Positions 1 through 6,507 are shown, counted from the first letter of the stretch. The stretch: DNA of 7,962 bases from Sulfurovum sp. (GCA_026984165.1 JALSSQ010000282.1:1-7962); one strand, 5' to 3'. Numbers and translations: made by a program. Notes: generated by a model not told the origin, from the sequence alone.

Positions 1-56
1 TAAAAATTAAAAATTAAAAATTAAAAATTAAAAATTAAAAATTAAAAATTAAAAAT
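1..56. repeat. Tandem heptamer array, (TAAAAAT)x8
   Basis: Eight consecutive perfect copies of TAAAAAT fill this stretch, and the next bases (TTTA) break the register. The first base of the window is already inside the array, so eight is a minimum copy number. A 7-bp unit shifts the reading frame at every copy and places TAA in all forward frames, and its complement also contains stops, so it is not coding. Perfect identity between copies suggests recent slippage-type expansion. No function can be read from the sequence. Confidence 0.95.
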
Positions 57-175
57 TTTAAGGGAAATAATCTTTTGGTTTGCTGTAAATTTGGTTGAAG
101 GGGTGTTAATGAAATGAGAGAGTGTACGATAAATATACCTCTCTCTCATGTTTAGCATATGAGGTAAAAATAAAA
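57..175. other. Non-coding spacer downstream of typA
   Basis: This is the AT-rich spacer between the heptamer array and the typA stop codon. Apart from one inverted repeat (114-149, listed separately) I see no gene, RNA or clear promoter in it. Confidence 0.6.
114..149 (-). terminator. Possible weak terminator hairpin after typA
   Basis: ATGAGAGAG (114-122) is a perfect 9-bp inverted match to CTCTCTCAT (141-149), with an 18-nt loop. It lies 27 nt downstream of the typA stop on the minus strand, where a terminator would be expected. In that direction only a short T run (TTTCATT) follows, so it lacks the strong U-tract of a classical intrinsic terminator. It could instead be an mRNA-stabilising 3' hairpin. 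Confidence 0.35.
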
Positions 176-1993
176 CTATTTCGAATTCTTTTTATCTCTT
201 GCTAAACGTTTTCTTACCACTGGGTCTAATGACTTCTTACGAATTCTAATAGACTCTGGGGTAATTTCTACCAACTCATCGTCTTCTATCCACTCCATAG
301 CTGACTCCAGCGTAATCTCTCTAGGAGGAACAAGCTTGATAGCTTCGTCTGCTCCTGAGGTTCTCATGTTTGTGAGTGCTTTACCTTTGAGCGGATTCAC
401 ATCTAAGTCTCCAGGTCGTGCATTTTCACCTATCACCATACCTGAATAGACTTTGTCTTGTGGCTTGATAAACATCACACCACGTGATTGGAGGTTAAAG
501 ATAGAAAAGGCGACAGCTTCACCATCATCCATAGAAACCAGTGCGCCTGGTGTACGGCTTTGTACACTGCCTGTATAGGCTCTGTACTCTAAGAAAGAAT
601 GATTCATAATACCTTCGCCTTTGGTATCTGTCAAGAACTCTGAACGAAAACCAATAAGCCCACGTGCAGGGATTTCAAACTCCAATCTTACGGTACCATC
701 TGGCATCGGTGTAAGCTGTGTCATGTTTGCTTTTCTTTTTCCAAGTTTTTCTATCGCAACCCCTTGGAATTCTTCTGGAACATCTACTACGAGGTGCTCA
801 AATGGCTCCATTTTGACACCATTTTCTTCTTTAGTCACAACCTCTGGACGTGCAAGCATAAACTCAAACCCTTCACGTCTCATGTTCTCTGCCAAAATAC
901 CGATTTGAAGCTCTCCACGCCCAGAAACTTTAAACGAAGCATCTCCCATTGGTTCCATACGCATAGCGATGTTTGTCTCCATCTCTTTTTCAAGACGCTC
1001 TTTGATTTTGTTTGAGGTAACATGTTTTCCCTCTTGTCCTGCCAAAGGTCCGTCATTGACCGACATGACTACAGAGAGTGTAGGCTCTTCAACATGCATC
1101 GGATCAAGTGGTACAGGATTTTGTGCATCACAGACAGAATCACCCACATCAATATCGGAAAAACCTGCAATAGCCACAATATCCCCAGCCTCAGCCTCCT
1201 CTATCTCTATGCGCTCAAGCCCTTTAAACCCAATGAGTTTTGAGACCCTTGACTTGCTTTTGGTACCGTCTGCTTTCACAAGCAGATACTCATCACCTTT
1301 TTTGACTTTACCATTAAAGATACGTGTAATACCAATACGTCCTACAAAATTGTCAGAGTCAAGCGTAAATACCTGTGCCTGCGTATCGTTGTCAGCAGAA
1401 CCATTAGGATAGGGCACTTTCTCTAAAATCGCTTCAAAAAGTGGTGTCATATCTTTATTTTCATCTTCCATTTCCCATTTGGCATAACCATCGCGTGCTG
1501 CTGCATAAAGCACTGGGAATTCAAGCTGTTCTTCATTGGCATCAAGTGCAACAAGCAGGTCAAATACCTCATCAAGTACTCTTTCTGGTTCTGCACCAAA
1601 TTTATCGATTTTATTGATGACTACTACTGGAATAAGCCCAAAACCAATCGCCTTTTTCAAAACAAATTTTGTTTGTGGCATCACACCCTCTTGTGCATCA
1701 ACAAGAAGAAGTACTCCATCTACCATCTTAAGTACACGCTCTACCTCACCACCAAAGTCAGCGTGACCTGGAGTATCGATGATATTAATTTTGTGATCAC
1801 CATAGGTAATCGCTGTATTTTTTGAAAGGATAGTGATACCTCTCTCTTTTTCGATAGCATCAGAGTCCATCGCTCTCTCTTCTACCTCTTGATGTGCTGC
1901 GAAAGTACCTGATTGTTGTAGCAATTCATCTACGAGTGTGGTTTTACCATGGTCAACGTGTGCGATCACGGCAATATTTTTAATTTTTTGCAT
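176..1993 (-). CDS. typA: Ribosome-associated translational GTPase TypA/BipA
   Basis: The gene encodes a 605-residue protein, close to the usual BipA length of about 605-615. BipA is an EF-G-like cytoplasmic GTPase that binds the ribosome and is linked to stress or low-temperature growth and 50S subunit assembly. The GTPase motifs run in order: G1 AHVDHGKTT (11-19), G2 RGITI (51-55), G3 DTPGH (73-77), G4 NKID (127-130) and a G5-like AAR (about 164-166). After these come the EF-Tu-like domain 2, EF-G-like domains and the BipA-specific C-terminus with GFRSEFLTDTKGEG and NMRTSGADE (from about 542). The start is ATG with AGGA six bases upstream (complement of 2000-2003). It is transcribed alone from the promoter at 2039-2044. 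It is the last gene before the repeat-bearing left edge and runs away from the origin region. All motifs are intact and the family assignment is secure. Confidence 0.97.
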   Translation of the reverse strand: MQKIKNIAVIAHVDHGKTTLVDELLQQSGTFAAHQEVEERAMDSDAIEKERGITILSKNTAITYGDHKINIIDTPGHADFGGEVERVLKMVDGVLLLVDAQEGVMPQTKFVLKKAIGFGLIPVVVINKIDKFGAEPERVLDEVFDLLVALDANEEQLEFPVLYAAARDGYAKWEMEDENKDMTPLFEAILEKVPYPNGSADNDTQAQVFTLDSDNFVGRIGITRIFNGKVKKGDEYLLVKADGTKSKSRVSKLIGFKGLERIEIEEAEAGDIVAIAGFSDIDVGDSVCDAQNPVPLDPMHVEEPTLSVVMSVNDGPLAGQEGKHVTSNKIKERLEKEMETNIAMRMEPMGDASFKVSGRGELQIGILAENMRREGFEFMLARPEVVTKEENGVKMEPFEHLVVDVPEEFQGVAIEKLGKRKANMTQLTPMPDGTVRLEFEIPARGLIGFRSEFLTDTKGEGIMNHSFLEYRAYTGSVQSRTPGALVSMDDGEAVAFSIFNLQSRGVMFIKPQDKVYSGMVIGENARPGDLDVNPLKGKALTNMRTSGADEAIKLVPPREITLESAMEWIEDDELVEITPESIRIRKKSLDPVVRKRLARDKKNSK

Positions 1994-2038
1994 AAAATGT
2001 CCTAAGATTACGGCATAAAGCCTTATAAATTTGCGCGC

Positions 2039-2044
2039 ATTATA
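2039..2044 (-). promoter_or_regulatory. typA promoter, -10 box TATAAT
   Basis: On the minus strand the sequence reads GGGTATAATGCGCGC, a consensus -10 hexamer. It predicts a start near 2032 and a leader of about 38 nt before the typA ATG. No good -35 is visible, as is common in Campylobacterota sigma-70 promoters. A 12-bp palindrome (2054-2065) sits just upstream, where RNA polymerase would contact the spacer or -35 region. Confidence 0.65.
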
Positions 2045-2053
2045 CCCAAAAGT

Positions 2054-2065
2054 TACTATATAGTA
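2054..2065. promoter_or_regulatory. 12-bp palindrome upstream of typA -10, possible operator
   Basis: TACTATATAGTA is a perfect 12-bp palindrome whose near edge is 9 bp upstream of the typA -10 hexamer. A dimeric regulator bound here would overlap the RNA polymerase footprint. The match is short and AT-rich, so chance is a real alternative, and I recognise no regulator family for it. Confidence 0.35.
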
Positions 2066-2081
2066 GATTTTTTATTTGCAA

Positions 2082-2140
2082 GGTGAGCATTATTGCCTAC
2101 CAATAGAATGGTACAGCGTAGGCGAGAATGCCACCCTACA
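2082..2140. repeat. REP-like double-hairpin element at the 3' end of dgt
   Basis: Two imperfect hairpins lie in tandem. The first is GGTGAGCA (2082-2089), loop TTAT, TGCCTACC (2094-2101): an 8-bp stem with one mismatch and one wobble pair. The second is GTAGG (2118-2122) against CCTAC (2135-2139), with an alternative inner GGC/GCC pairing. GCCTAC (2095-2100) and GTAGGC (2118-2123) are also mutual inverted repeats. The overall pattern, GTAGGGTGGCATTC followed by a mirrored hairpin, resembles dispersed REP/BIME-type repeats with GTAGGGTGGGCA cores known from many proteobacterial genomes. That resemblance is from memory and is not tested here. Read in the dgt direction, the element starts at the dgt stop codon, and no T-tract follows it. 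Confidence 0.5.
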
Positions 2141-3239
2141 AACTTAATCCATAAAGCTCATGGTAGGTCTTCATCGCATATCTGTCTGTCATGGCTGCAA
2201 TATAATCAGCGATTACACGCGCTTCGTTACGCACCAAAAAGAGCTCTTTTTGATGTGGAGGCAGAAGCTTATTGTCGTCTCTAAAGGCTTTGTAGAGTCC
2301 TTTGATACACTGTTTTCCTGCATACATTTTTCGGGCTATCTTTTCATGGGTATAGAGCTTTTGAAAAAGAAGTTTTTTAAGCACTTTGAGTCCATGCGCT
2401 GTCTCTTTAGAAAAACCTACAGGAAGTTTTTCGCTGGCATTCAAAGTCGCCACAATAGGCTCTGGTTGACGATACTTTTTGACACTTTCGCCAGAATTAG
2501 CTATAAAATCCTCAACAAGTAATTTAATCAACCCTGCAACAAAACGGTGACGATAGAGTTTTTCTTCTCTTTGAATGCCTTCTTGTTGCACCATCTCGTC
2601 AACACGCAAACAAAGAGGGTCTTGCAGTAAATCATCAAAAGTAATAAGCCCATATTTGATGCCATCATCGATATCATGTGAGGTATAGGCTATCTCATCT
2701 GCATGATCCACTACCATCGCCTCCAAACTGGGATGTTTCTCGAGTGCAAAACGTCTATCTAACTTTTCTAAAAAGGGTTTTTTGTAAGGGTAAGAGTGCT
2801 TCATCACCCCCTCTAGCGTTGCAAAGGTCAAATTGAGTCCATCAAAATCTTTATAACGTTTTTCCAATTTGGTCAGTACACGGAATGACTGGAAATTATG
2901 CTCAAAGCCCAAAACTCTGCCATCTGCTTTAAGCTGTCTGTCCAGTTCATCGCCTCCTACATGCCCAAAAGGCGTATGCCCCAAATCATGAGAAAGTGCA
3001 ATGACCTCGGCAAGGGTTTCGTTGAGTTTAAGCATACGTGAGAGTGTACGTGCAATTTGCGAAACTTCCAAAGAGTGTGTAAGACGCGTACGAAAATAAT
3101 CACCCTCATGGTTAAGAAAAACTTGGGTTTTGTACTCTAAACGCCTAAAAGATGAACAATGCAATACCCTGTCTCTGTCTCGTGCATAGGGGTCTCTGAA
3201 ATCTTCTTCAAAACGATGAAATCTTTCATTGGGTAACAT
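2136..3239 (-). CDS. dgt: dGTP triphosphohydrolase-like HD-domain protein
   Basis: The gene encodes 367 residues from ATG at 3239. It belongs to the dGTPase-like HD superfamily, which hydrolyses dNTPs (classically dGTP) to the nucleoside and tripolyphosphate and so tunes dNTP pools in the cytoplasm. The N-terminus DPYARDRDRVLHCSSFRRLE (17-36) is typical of the family. The metal-binding HD set is visible: H55 in RLTHSLEV, H84-D85 in LSHDLGHTPFGH (82-93) and D181 in VVDHADEIAYTSHDIDDG (177-193). The reading frame stays open a further 53 codons upstream to 3398. That part crosses the divergent promoter and the thyX coding sequence, is non-homologous and hydrophobic, and is rejected. ATG 3239 has AAAGGGA (complement of 3244-3250) just upstream. 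The stop TAG lies within the REP-like element. Substrate preference among dNTPs cannot be inferred. Confidence 0.93.
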   Translation of the reverse strand: MLPNERFHRFEEDFRDPYARDRDRVLHCSSFRRLEYKTQVFLNHEGDYFRTRLTHSLEVSQIARTLSRMLKLNETLAEVIALSHDLGHTPFGHVGGDELDRQLKADGRVLGFEHNFQSFRVLTKLEKRYKDFDGLNLTFATLEGVMKHSYPYKKPFLEKLDRRFALEKHPSLEAMVVDHADEIAYTSHDIDDGIKYGLITFDDLLQDPLCLRVDEMVQQEGIQREEKLYRHRFVAGLIKLLVEDFIANSGESVKKYRQPEPIVATLNASEKLPVGFSKETAHGLKVLKKLLFQKLYTHEKIARKMYAGKQCIKGLYKAFRDDNKLLPPHQKELFLVRNEARVIADYIAAMTDRYAMKTYHELYGLSL

Positions 3240-3259
3240 TGTGTCCCTTTTAAATAATA

Positions 3260-3277
3260 TTGCTATAATTGTAGCAA
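3260..3277. promoter_or_regulatory. Overlapping divergent dgt/thyX promoters in a near-palindrome
   Basis: TTGCTATAATTGTAGCAA is an 18-bp inverted repeat with a single mismatched pair. On the plus strand it gives an extended -10, TGCTATAAT (hexamer 3264-3269), pointing at thyX with a start near 3276. On the minus strand it gives TGCTACAAT (hexamer over 3268-3273), pointing at dgt with a start near 3261. The two hexamers share bases 3268-3269, so two polymerases could not occupy them together. Leaders of about 29 nt (thyX) and 22 nt (dgt) follow. No -35 is evident on either side. Confidence 0.65.
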
Positions 3278-3304
3278 ACAAACATAGCATAATAGGTAAG
3301 TCAA

Positions 3305-4144
3305 ATGGAAAAAATAGAAAAATATCACATAACATATGAAAAACCAAAAGTGACCCTACTGCAACAATCTGGTTTAGGTGTTGCTGAAATCGCTGCACGT
3401 ACCTGTTATGACTCTTTTGAAAACTCTGAAAACAGTTGTGTAAAAGAGGCGATGACGTCTATGGACACTGATGCTATTAATGCCATCGAAACCTCTGAAC
3501 TTCTTTCAAATCTTGCATGGGTGCATCATCATCATTCCATCATCGAACATGCAACACTCTCTTATCTGATACAGGGTACAAGCAGGGGCGTTTTACAAGA
3601 GCATGCGCGTCATAGACTTCAAGCTATCTCTGTACGTTCTACCCGATATACCATGTCATCTGTCATTAATGCCTTTACCGCATCACAAGAAGCCAAAGAG
3701 CATTTTGATTTCTTTTTGGAGAAACTGCTTGCACTCAATCTTTTTGTCATTACAGACAGAGCATATTTGGAGATAGAAATTCGTTCTATCTATGATAAAT
3801 TAATGTTTCAATACAAACGCAATCCCCAATATCTTCAAGATGCCGTGGCAAAATCTTCTCTGCCTTTTATAGAAGAGCACAAAGGAGATGCACAAGCACT
3901 CTACACTGCCTTAGAGTGCGGAAAGAAAAAACGCAATGTAGGAGATGGCTTTAAACATATTGTTTCAGACAACTGGAAGGTAGATATGGTAGTCACCTTC
4001 AATATTCGCTCTCTTAAAAACTATTTTGATTTACGTGATTCTGGTGCGGCATGGTTTCAGATACAATGGCTGGCTGAAGAGATGAAAAAAGTTACTCCTG
4101 TCAAATACCTTAGGCTCATCGATAAGACACATAAAAACATCTAA
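3305..4144 (+). CDS. thyX: Flavin-dependent thymidylate synthase ThyX
   Basis: The gene encodes 279 residues. ThyX methylates dUMP to dTMP using methylene-tetrahydrofolate, with reduced FAD and NAD(P)H, as an FAD-binding homotetramer. The ThyX signature RHRX7S is present as RHRLQAISVRS (102-112). A FAD/nucleotide-site stretch HHHHSIIEHA (74-83) precedes it, and NIRSLKNYFDLRDSGAAW (233-250) carries the conserved C-terminal arginines R235 and R244. The protein is longer than the roughly 210-250 residues common in the family because of a longer central helical region. The ATG at 3305 has AGG (3294-3296) eight bases upstream. It diverges from dgt, pairing dTTP synthesis with dNTP hydrolysis. The C-terminus SGAAWFQIQW differs from the better-known ThyX endings but keeps the register. 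The assignment is confident. Confidence 0.95.
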   Translation: MEKIEKYHITYEKPKVTLLQQSGLGVAEIAARTCYDSFENSENSCVKEAMTSMDTDAINAIETSELLSNLAWVHHHHSIIEHATLSYLIQGTSRGVLQEHARHRLQAISVRSTRYTMSSVINAFTASQEAKEHFDFFLEKLLALNLFVITDRAYLEIEIRSIYDKLMFQYKRNPQYLQDAVAKSSLPFIEEHKGDAQALYTALECGKKKRNVGDGFKHIVSDNWKVDMVVTFNIRSLKNYFDLRDSGAAWFQIQWLAEEMKKVTPVKYLRLIDKTHKNI

Positions 4145-4177
4145 TGAAAATATTGCTTTTAAAAAAAATAACTTGGC

Positions 4178-4183
4178 TATAAT
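4178..4183 (+). promoter_or_regulatory. Promoter of the L,D-transpeptidase gene, -10 box TATAAT
   Basis: GGCTATAATTAC contains a consensus -10 hexamer 34 bp after the thyX stop, predicting a start near 4190 and a leader of about 18 nt. A weak TTGCTT at 4153-4158 lies 19 bp upstream and could act as a poor -35. The core GCTATAATT is identical to that of the thyX promoter. This argues that the transpeptidase is transcribed independently of thyX. Confidence 0.6.
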
Positions 4184-4207
4184 TACAAAAAAATTTAGGG
4201 AAAAAAG

Positions 4208-5929
4208 TTGAAAGTTTTATATATATTCATAAAAACATTTTTTGTTTTACTTCTACTACAAATAGAGATTAATGCTCAGATACTAACTATAGAAAACATT
4301 TCCAAAAACATTGAATATTCTCTTCAAAATCATTTAAAAGGTAAAAATAAAAATATTGTATACCATATGTATGCACAATCTAACTATAAACCTATATGGG
4401 TAGGACAAGAACATCAGGAGAAAATGAGTCAGCTCATCAATGCACTTCAAGATCCTTTATTTAACTATAAAAATAAATCTTTTGATCAAAAAGCTATTAG
4501 GCAACTTTTTTTTCAGTTAGATAACGCTGAGATTGCGCCTATGAAAAAAGCAGCTGTTTATGCAAGACTTGATATCATGCTTTCTAACTCATTTGTTCGT
4601 TTGGTTCGCTTTATTGTCCAAGGAGATGTAGATTGGGGATTGGTACAAAAAAAGCTTAAAGCGCTTGAAAAAAGTGATGATATTGTAGCACGATGGGAAA
4701 TGACACCCAAAAGTTTTCCCAATCCCAATGATGTAACTTCTGCTGCATTAGATGGTCATATATATGAGTATTTAACATCTCTCATTCCCATGGAAAAACG
4801 GTATAGAAAACTTGTAGAACTTTTAAAGTCCTATCGTATAATGAACAAATTTCCAAAAATACCCTACAGCAATAAAATTTATAAACTTGGAGATAGCAAC
4901 AGTCGTATAGAAATGATAAAAAAACGTTTACAAATTTCTGGGGATTATCCAAAAGATGCTCCCATTAATTCCAAATTTGATGCTGCTTTAAAAAAAGCAG
5001 TATTAACTTACCAAAAACGTTATTTACTAAAAATTACTGGTACAATTGATAAAATCATGACATACTATTTAAATCAACCTGTTACAAAAAATATACAAGC
5101 AATTATCACCAATTTGGATAAAACAAAACTCTACCCCAAATCTTTTGAAGAAGAATATGTAGAAGTAAATATTCCTGATTTTAATCTTAGATATTACCAA
5201 GATGGTATAAAAATTATGAAAATGGGACTTGTTGTAGGGCGTATAGATAGACCAACACCTCTTTTTTCCAATGCAATTCGTTATATGGTACTAAATCCTA
5301 CATGGACGATACCTGACAATCTTATAAAAAGAGATTTAATCCATGTACTTAGAGAGAACCCTATGTATCTTGAAGAAAATAATATTCATGTATTCTCAGG
5401 CAATAAAGAGATTCAAATCACACAAGAAATGCTTGATCCTTATGAGAAAAATGATAAACCTGTACCTTACCGATTTGTACAATTTCCTGGAGACAACAAT
5501 GCACTGGGGCGTGTAAAATTTATGTTTCCCAACAAATATGCTGTCTATTTACATGATACAGACAACAAATCTTTACTTTCAAGACGCTATAAAATTTACT
5601 CTTCAGGATGTATGCGTGTAGAAAAACCTTTTAAACTTATGCAAATTCTTCTTGAACATGCAAAAGGCTCCTATTCACAAAGTGATATAGAAGAAATCAT
5701 CGCCAGCAATAAACCAACAACCATTAAATTAACCAAAGCTGTTCCTGTACATATTCTTTATTTTACAGTCTATGAAGAAGATGGACTGGCTTATTTTAAA
5801 AATGATATTTATCTTTATGATAAAATGATTGAAGAGTCTGTAAAAGGTAATAAAAAAGAGACTTTTACCATTCCAAAAAAACGTATGATTTCTGTTAAAA
5901 AACAAGGTACTAAACCATTAACAAATTAA
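4208..5929 (+). CDS. Secreted YcbB-type L,D-transpeptidase (YkuD domain)
   Basis: The gene encodes 573 residues. This family forms 3-3 (mDap-mDap) peptidoglycan crosslinks in the periplasm through a catalytic cysteine. An N-terminal signal sequence is visible: K2, K9 and a hydrophobic run at about 4-18, with likely cleavage after INA at about 23. A helical scaffold region follows to about 220. A peptidoglycan-binding-1-like domain (about 226-290, starting KLGDSNSRIEMIKKRL) comes next, then a YkuD domain (about 316-510) with LNPTWTIPDNLIKRD and the active site H449 ... YSSGCMR (464-470), with C468 as nucleophile. The C-terminal PVPVH-type strand of YcbB proteins appears as KAVPVHILYFTVYEEDG (510-526). 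The start is TTG, supported by AGGGA (4197-4201) six bases upstream and by the signal peptide it yields. The gene is AT-rich and ends 2 bp from convergent ruvC. YcbB/LdtD is the nearest named relative, and orthology is not proven. Confidence 0.93.
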   Translation: MKVLYIFIKTFFVLLLLQIEINAQILTIENISKNIEYSLQNHLKGKNKNIVYHMYAQSNYKPIWVGQEHQEKMSQLINALQDPLFNYKNKSFDQKAIRQLFFQLDNAEIAPMKKAAVYARLDIMLSNSFVRLVRFIVQGDVDWGLVQKKLKALEKSDDIVARWEMTPKSFPNPNDVTSAALDGHIYEYLTSLIPMEKRYRKLVELLKSYRIMNKFPKIPYSNKIYKLGDSNSRIEMIKKRLQISGDYPKDAPINSKFDAALKKAVLTYQKRYLLKITGTIDKIMTYYLNQPVTKNIQAIITNLDKTKLYPKSFEEEYVEVNIPDFNLRYYQDGIKIMKMGLVVGRIDRPTPLFSNAIRYMVLNPTWTIPDNLIKRDLIHVLRENPMYLEENNIHVFSGNKEIQITQEMLDPYEKNDKPVPYRFVQFPGDNNALGRVKFMFPNKYAVYLHDTDNKSLLSRRYKIYSSGCMRVEKPFKLMQILLEHAKGSYSQSDIEEIIASNKPTTIKLTKAVPVHILYFTVYEEDGLAYFKNDIYLYDKMIEESVKGNKKETFTIPKKRMISVKKQGTKPLTN

Positions 5930-5931
5930 AG

Positions 5932-6411
5932 CTATTTTTTACGCATTTTTACACGTTGAAGATGTGTGAGGGTTATGGCCATAGCATCTGTAATATCTAA
6001 AGGTTTTATCTCTTTTTTAATACCATAGAGACGTTTTACCATAAAGGCCACCTGTTCTTTTGTGGCTTTACCATTACCTGTCACTGCTTTTTTAATTTGC
6101 AAGGCTGTATATTCATAAAAAAATCCTACCTCTTGAAGTATTTTTAAACATAGTGCTCCTCTAAATTGTGCCAATTTTATGACTGACTTTGGATTAAAAG
6201 CAAAAAAGATATCTTCTATGGCTACTTCATCTACCTTATGTGCTTTTAAAATGAGCTCTATACCCTCAACCATTTCGACAATTTGGGCTTGAAGCTCTTT
6301 TTCTTTCATTTTAAGTAAACCTGCTTCCACAAGTGAAAACTTTTTTCCATCCCAATCTATAATACAATAGCCTAAATTACGGCTTCCAGGGTCAATTCCT
6401 AATATTTTCAT
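5932..6411 (-). CDS. ruvC: Holliday junction resolvase RuvC
   Basis: The gene encodes 159 residues, slightly shorter than the 173 of E. coli RuvC. RuvC is a dimeric Mg2+-dependent endonuclease that cuts Holliday junctions with RuvAB in recombinational repair. The RNase-H-fold catalytic acids are all in place: D7 in LGIDPGSRNLGY, E66 in VAIEDIFF (63-70), and D139 and D142 in PLDITDAMAI (137-146). The conserved KKAVTGNGKATKEQV segment (107-121) is also present. The ATG is preceded by AAAGG (complement of 6417-6421) with five bases between AGG and ATG. The start codon lies inside a DnaA-box-like sequence (6408-6416). It is divergent from dnaA, the ruvC-dnaA arrangement reported at some Campylobacterota origins. 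At its 3' end it meets the transpeptidase gene with only two bases between stop codons. Confidence 0.95.
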   Translation of the reverse strand: MKILGIDPGSRNLGYCIIDWDGKKFSLVEAGLLKMKEKELQAQIVEMVEGIELILKAHKVDEVAIEDIFFAFNPKSVIKLAQFRGALCLKILQEVGFFYEYTALQIKKAVTGNGKATKEQVAFMVKRLYGIKKEIKPLDITDAMAITLTHLQRVKMRKK

Positions 6412-6419
6412 TCACACCT

Positions 6420-6438
6420 TTGTTCACATAGTGAATAA
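6420..6438. promoter_or_regulatory. Inverted pair of DnaA boxes in the ruvC leader
   Basis: A plus-strand TTGTTCACA and a minus-strand TTATTCACT face each other with one base between them. They form a 19-bp near-palindrome centred on 6429 with one mismatched pair. The pair lies just upstream of the ruvC ribosome-binding site, so DnaA bound here could block ruvC transcription or translation as well as nucleate origin assembly. Confidence 0.55.
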
Positions 6439-6483
6439 AATTATTCTACTATCTTTTCTACCCTTATTTTAGCTGATTTTAGA

Positions 6484-6489
6484 TAAAAT
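6484..6489 (+). promoter_or_regulatory. Possible dnaA promoter, -10-like TAAAAT
   Basis: TTTAGATAAAATTC contains a one-mismatch -10 hexamer, predicting a start near 6496 and a leader of about 60 nt to ATG 6556. The perfect DnaA box at 6498-6506 would cover the start point, a layout that allows DnaA autorepression. No -35 is evident, and other AT-rich hexamers nearby could compete. Confidence 0.35.
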
Positions 6490-6507
6490 TCTAAAAGTTA
6501 TTCACAT

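Noticed and set aside
621..1766. Several plus-strand open frames opposite typA
   Set aside because: They are serine-rich antisense shadows of an intact, conserved typA, with no recognisable domains.
2093..2522. Two plus-strand open frames opposite dgt
   Set aside because: They overlap the conserved dgt coding sequence and its REP-like tail and have no family features.
3240..3398. A 53-residue N-terminal extension of dgt
   Set aside because: It is the antisense of the thyX start and the shared promoter, is hydrophobic without family similarity, and ATG 3239 has a good ribosome-binding site and the expected Dgt N-terminus.
5931..5980. Bidirectional terminator between the transpeptidase gene and ruvC
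   Set aside because: T-runs are present, but no stem of more than 4-5 bp precedes them in either direction.
6441..6460. DnaA-trio-like repeat (CTACTA) next to the inverted box pair
   Set aside because: Only two consecutive trios fit the pattern, and flanking triplets break it. That is too few to call.
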